NCBI RefSeq assembly: GCF_002237555.1
Contig: NZ_CP022540.1
Span: forward strand, 2,795,001 to 2,859,000
Direction: 5' to 3'
Length of the DNA: 64,000 nt
Source of the DNA: Antarctobacter heliothermus
GTDB taxonomy: Bacteria > Pseudomonadota > Alphaproteobacteria > Rhodobacterales > Rhodobacteraceae
Part shown: one piece after another, positions 62,848 through 64,000 of the stretch
Position numbering within the stretch: position 1 is the first letter of the stretch
Layout of the letters: each line of letters begins with the position of its first letter
The notes under the pieces: model-generated
Told to the model about the DNA's origin: nothing
Databases searched by the model: none
Seen by the model: the letters and a program-made list of their open reading frames with translations, nothing else
Translations under genes and position numbers: made by a program

Positions 62848-62893
62848 GCCTTCCATTAGGCAGGACAGCCGCAAAGTTCAATGTGGCCCGTGC

Positions 62894-64000
62894 TCACGCG
62901 GACAGAAAGGCGTCCGTGCGGTCCATCGTGGCAGCCCATGCCGGTTCCTGCGGCAGTAACATGTGGCTGCGGCTGTCCAGACGGACAAATTGCGCCCCCG
63001 GCAAATGCGCCGCCAGTTTTTGCCCTTGGCTCAACGGATGGATGGCGTCGCCTGTCGCGTGAAAAATCAGTGCAGGGATTCGGACCTCTGCCAGATCGTG
63101 ACGGACGTCAAAGCGGTCAATCACTTTGCGCAGGGCGACGGCGCAGTCCGGGCTGGCGGTTGATAGCTGCATTTCCACCAGTTCGGCGCGCTGTTCCGGG
63201 GTCGCGTCGGGGGCAAACAGCGTGGCGAATGCCTGCATAAAAGGACTTTCCGCCTTTCCCCAACCGGCGCGGATCATCGCCAGCATGGTTTCCTCATCCA
63301 GATCCTCTGCGTTGGCCGCCCGGTGGACCCGGCCCTCGACATATCCCCCAACAACCACCAGCCGCCGCACACGGTCCGGCCAGCGGGCGGCAAAGCGGAT
63401 GGCGACCGGGGCGGCCTGCGAGGCGGCAAACAGATCGAACTGGTCCAGCCCGGCGGCATTGGCGACGGCGGCCAGATCCTCTGCAAAGACGTCGATCCCG
63501 GTCAGGGCTGCGTCGCGTTCCGACAGGCCGGTGCCGCGCAGATCGTAGCGGATCAACCGCCGGCCCAGACCAAGACGCGCAATCAGCGGGCCCCAGATTG
63601 CGCTGTGAGAATCCATCTCCAGATGGGACAGCCAATGGCCGATCCGCACCAAGGGCGGGCCGGTGCCTTGGGCTGTCCATGCAATCGCCGTGCCGTCCAA
63701 CGACAGCGCATAGGACACCTCAGCAGGCGGCAGTAGCGGGGCAGGGGGCGTGTCTCCTTTCAGTTGTGCAACAAAGGCAAAGCCGCGCCGGGGGATCGTG
63801 CGTAATACGGACTGTTCCTTACCAGTATCGCCCAAAGCGGCGCGTGCGGCGCTGATCCGCGCACTGATTGTCGCGTCCGAGACGGCGAGACCCTTCCACA
63901 CCACCTCGACCAGCTTGTCCTTGGACACGACCGTGCCACCGGATTGCGCCATGAAGGCGATCAGGTCAAAGACCTGCGGTTCCACATGCACCTCATTGCC
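62894..64000 (-). CDS. Winged-helix regulator / alpha-beta hydrolase fusion, partial (5' end off right edge)
   Basis: At least 368 residues. The N-terminal part is an OmpR/CadC-type winged helix (G-N-E-V-H-V-E-P-Q-V-F-D-L-I-A-F-M...D-K-L-V-E-V-V-W...R-G-F-A-F) missing its first residues; the C-terminal part is an alpha/beta hydrolase (L-I-R-Y-D-L-R-G-T-G-L-S) with nucleophile region F-A-A-S-Q-A-A, Asp in H-A-T-G-D-A-I-H, and His in S-R-S-H-M-L-L. The usual G-x-S-x-G elbow is A-x-S-x-A. Such fusions act as putative regulators; a signal or substrate is unknown. The frame is open to position 64000. Confidence 0.85.
   Translation of the reverse strand, partial: GNEVHVEPQVFDLIAFMAQSGGTVVSKDKLVEVVWKGLAVSDATISARISAARAALGDTGKEQSVLRTIPRRGFAFVAQLKGDTPPAPLLPPAEVSYALSLDGTAIAWTAQGTGPPLVRIGHWLSHLEMDSHSAIWGPLIARLGLGRRLIRYDLRGTGLSERDAALTGIDVFAEDLAAVANAAGLDQFDLFAASQAAPVAIRFAARWPDRVRRLVVVGGYVEGRVHRAANAEDLDEETMLAMIRAGWGKAESPFMQAFATLFAPDATPEQRAELVEMQLSTASPDCAVALRKVIDRFDVRHDLAEVRIPALIFHATGDAIHPLSQGQKLAAHLPGAQFVRLDSRSHMLLPQEPAWAATMDRTDAFLSA

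Noticed and set aside
1..64000. tRNA, rRNA and CRISPR arrays
   Set aside because: No tRNA-like T-loop/acceptor pattern in intergenic regions, no rRNA similarity and no regularly spaced repeats were seen.

Overview
The window is a gene-dense (about 62-63% G+C by eye) stretch of chromosome from an alphaproteobacterium, most likely a Rhodobacteraceae / Roseobacter-group member (Rhodobacterales). The evidence is the gene content and order: cfa-trgA-trgB followed by cysK, a holin/GH108 lysis pair like the one used by Rhodobacter gene transfer agents, trpG-trpD-trpC-moaC-moeA next to lexA, comEC, gltX and gltA, a B12-binding protein and a homocysteine S-methyltransferase as separate genes (split methionine synthase), and LexA boxes of the GTTC-N7-GTTC type. 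No rRNA, tRNA, CRISPR array or intact mobile element was seen.

Layout. 1-5.3 kb: lactate dehydrogenase (cut by the left edge, with a GntR-type operator), trpA, polyphosphate kinase 2, a DUF2461 protein and a MATE exporter. 5.4-9.9 kb: DUF805 protein, ychF, then a degraded patch with an IS5-type transposase remnant, DUF1326 and DinB genes, a deleted acuI-like pseudogene and a HIT protein. 10-12.3 kb: universal stress protein and BCCT osmolyte transporter. 12.4-18.5 kb: aminotransferase, photolyase, lipoprotein and the cfa-trgA-trgB operon (light/oxidative stress and tellurite). 18.9-25.3 kb: truncated haemoglobin, an interrupted oxygenase gene, and cysK-mechanosensitive channel-alaX. 25.4-33 kb: Fur/Mur regulator, two EamA exporters, SelO, nucleoside hydrolase and a radical SAM protein. 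33.2-37.1 kb: zwf-pgl-pgi (Entner-Doudoroff entry) behind a 14-bp LacI-type palindrome. 37.1-43.4 kb: PRC-barrel protein with an EcfG-like promoter, cupin, lysis pair, ccmF-ccmH, VOC and enoyl-CoA hydratase genes. 43.4-54 kb: gltA, gltX, comEC, lexA and a tightly overlapping trpG-trpD-ung-trpC-moaC-moeA operon. 54.1-64 kb: divergent polysaccharide deacetylase, DUF1638, YbjQ and two small membrane proteins, corrinoid protein, an SOS-box-bearing radical SAM gene, homocysteine methyltransferase, YdcF, guaA and an HTH/hydrolase fusion cut by the right edge.

How the parts fit. Most of the window is core metabolism (tryptophan, cysteine, methionine, GMP, molybdopterin, citrate, hexose phosphate) mixed with stress defence. 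Two LexA boxes tie lexA and the PA0069-type radical SAM gene into one SOS response. The lysis pair and comEC are the kind of host genes that gene transfer agents need for release and uptake, although no GTA structural gene is present. The 55.8-60.5 kb block looks like a corrinoid-dependent methionine synthesis neighbourhood with several uncharacterised small proteins, and is the best candidate for new biology. Three features may reflect decay or sequence error and deserve checking: an in-frame TAA in an oxygenase-like gene, a CTG start for trgB and an ATA start for a SnoaL-like gene.
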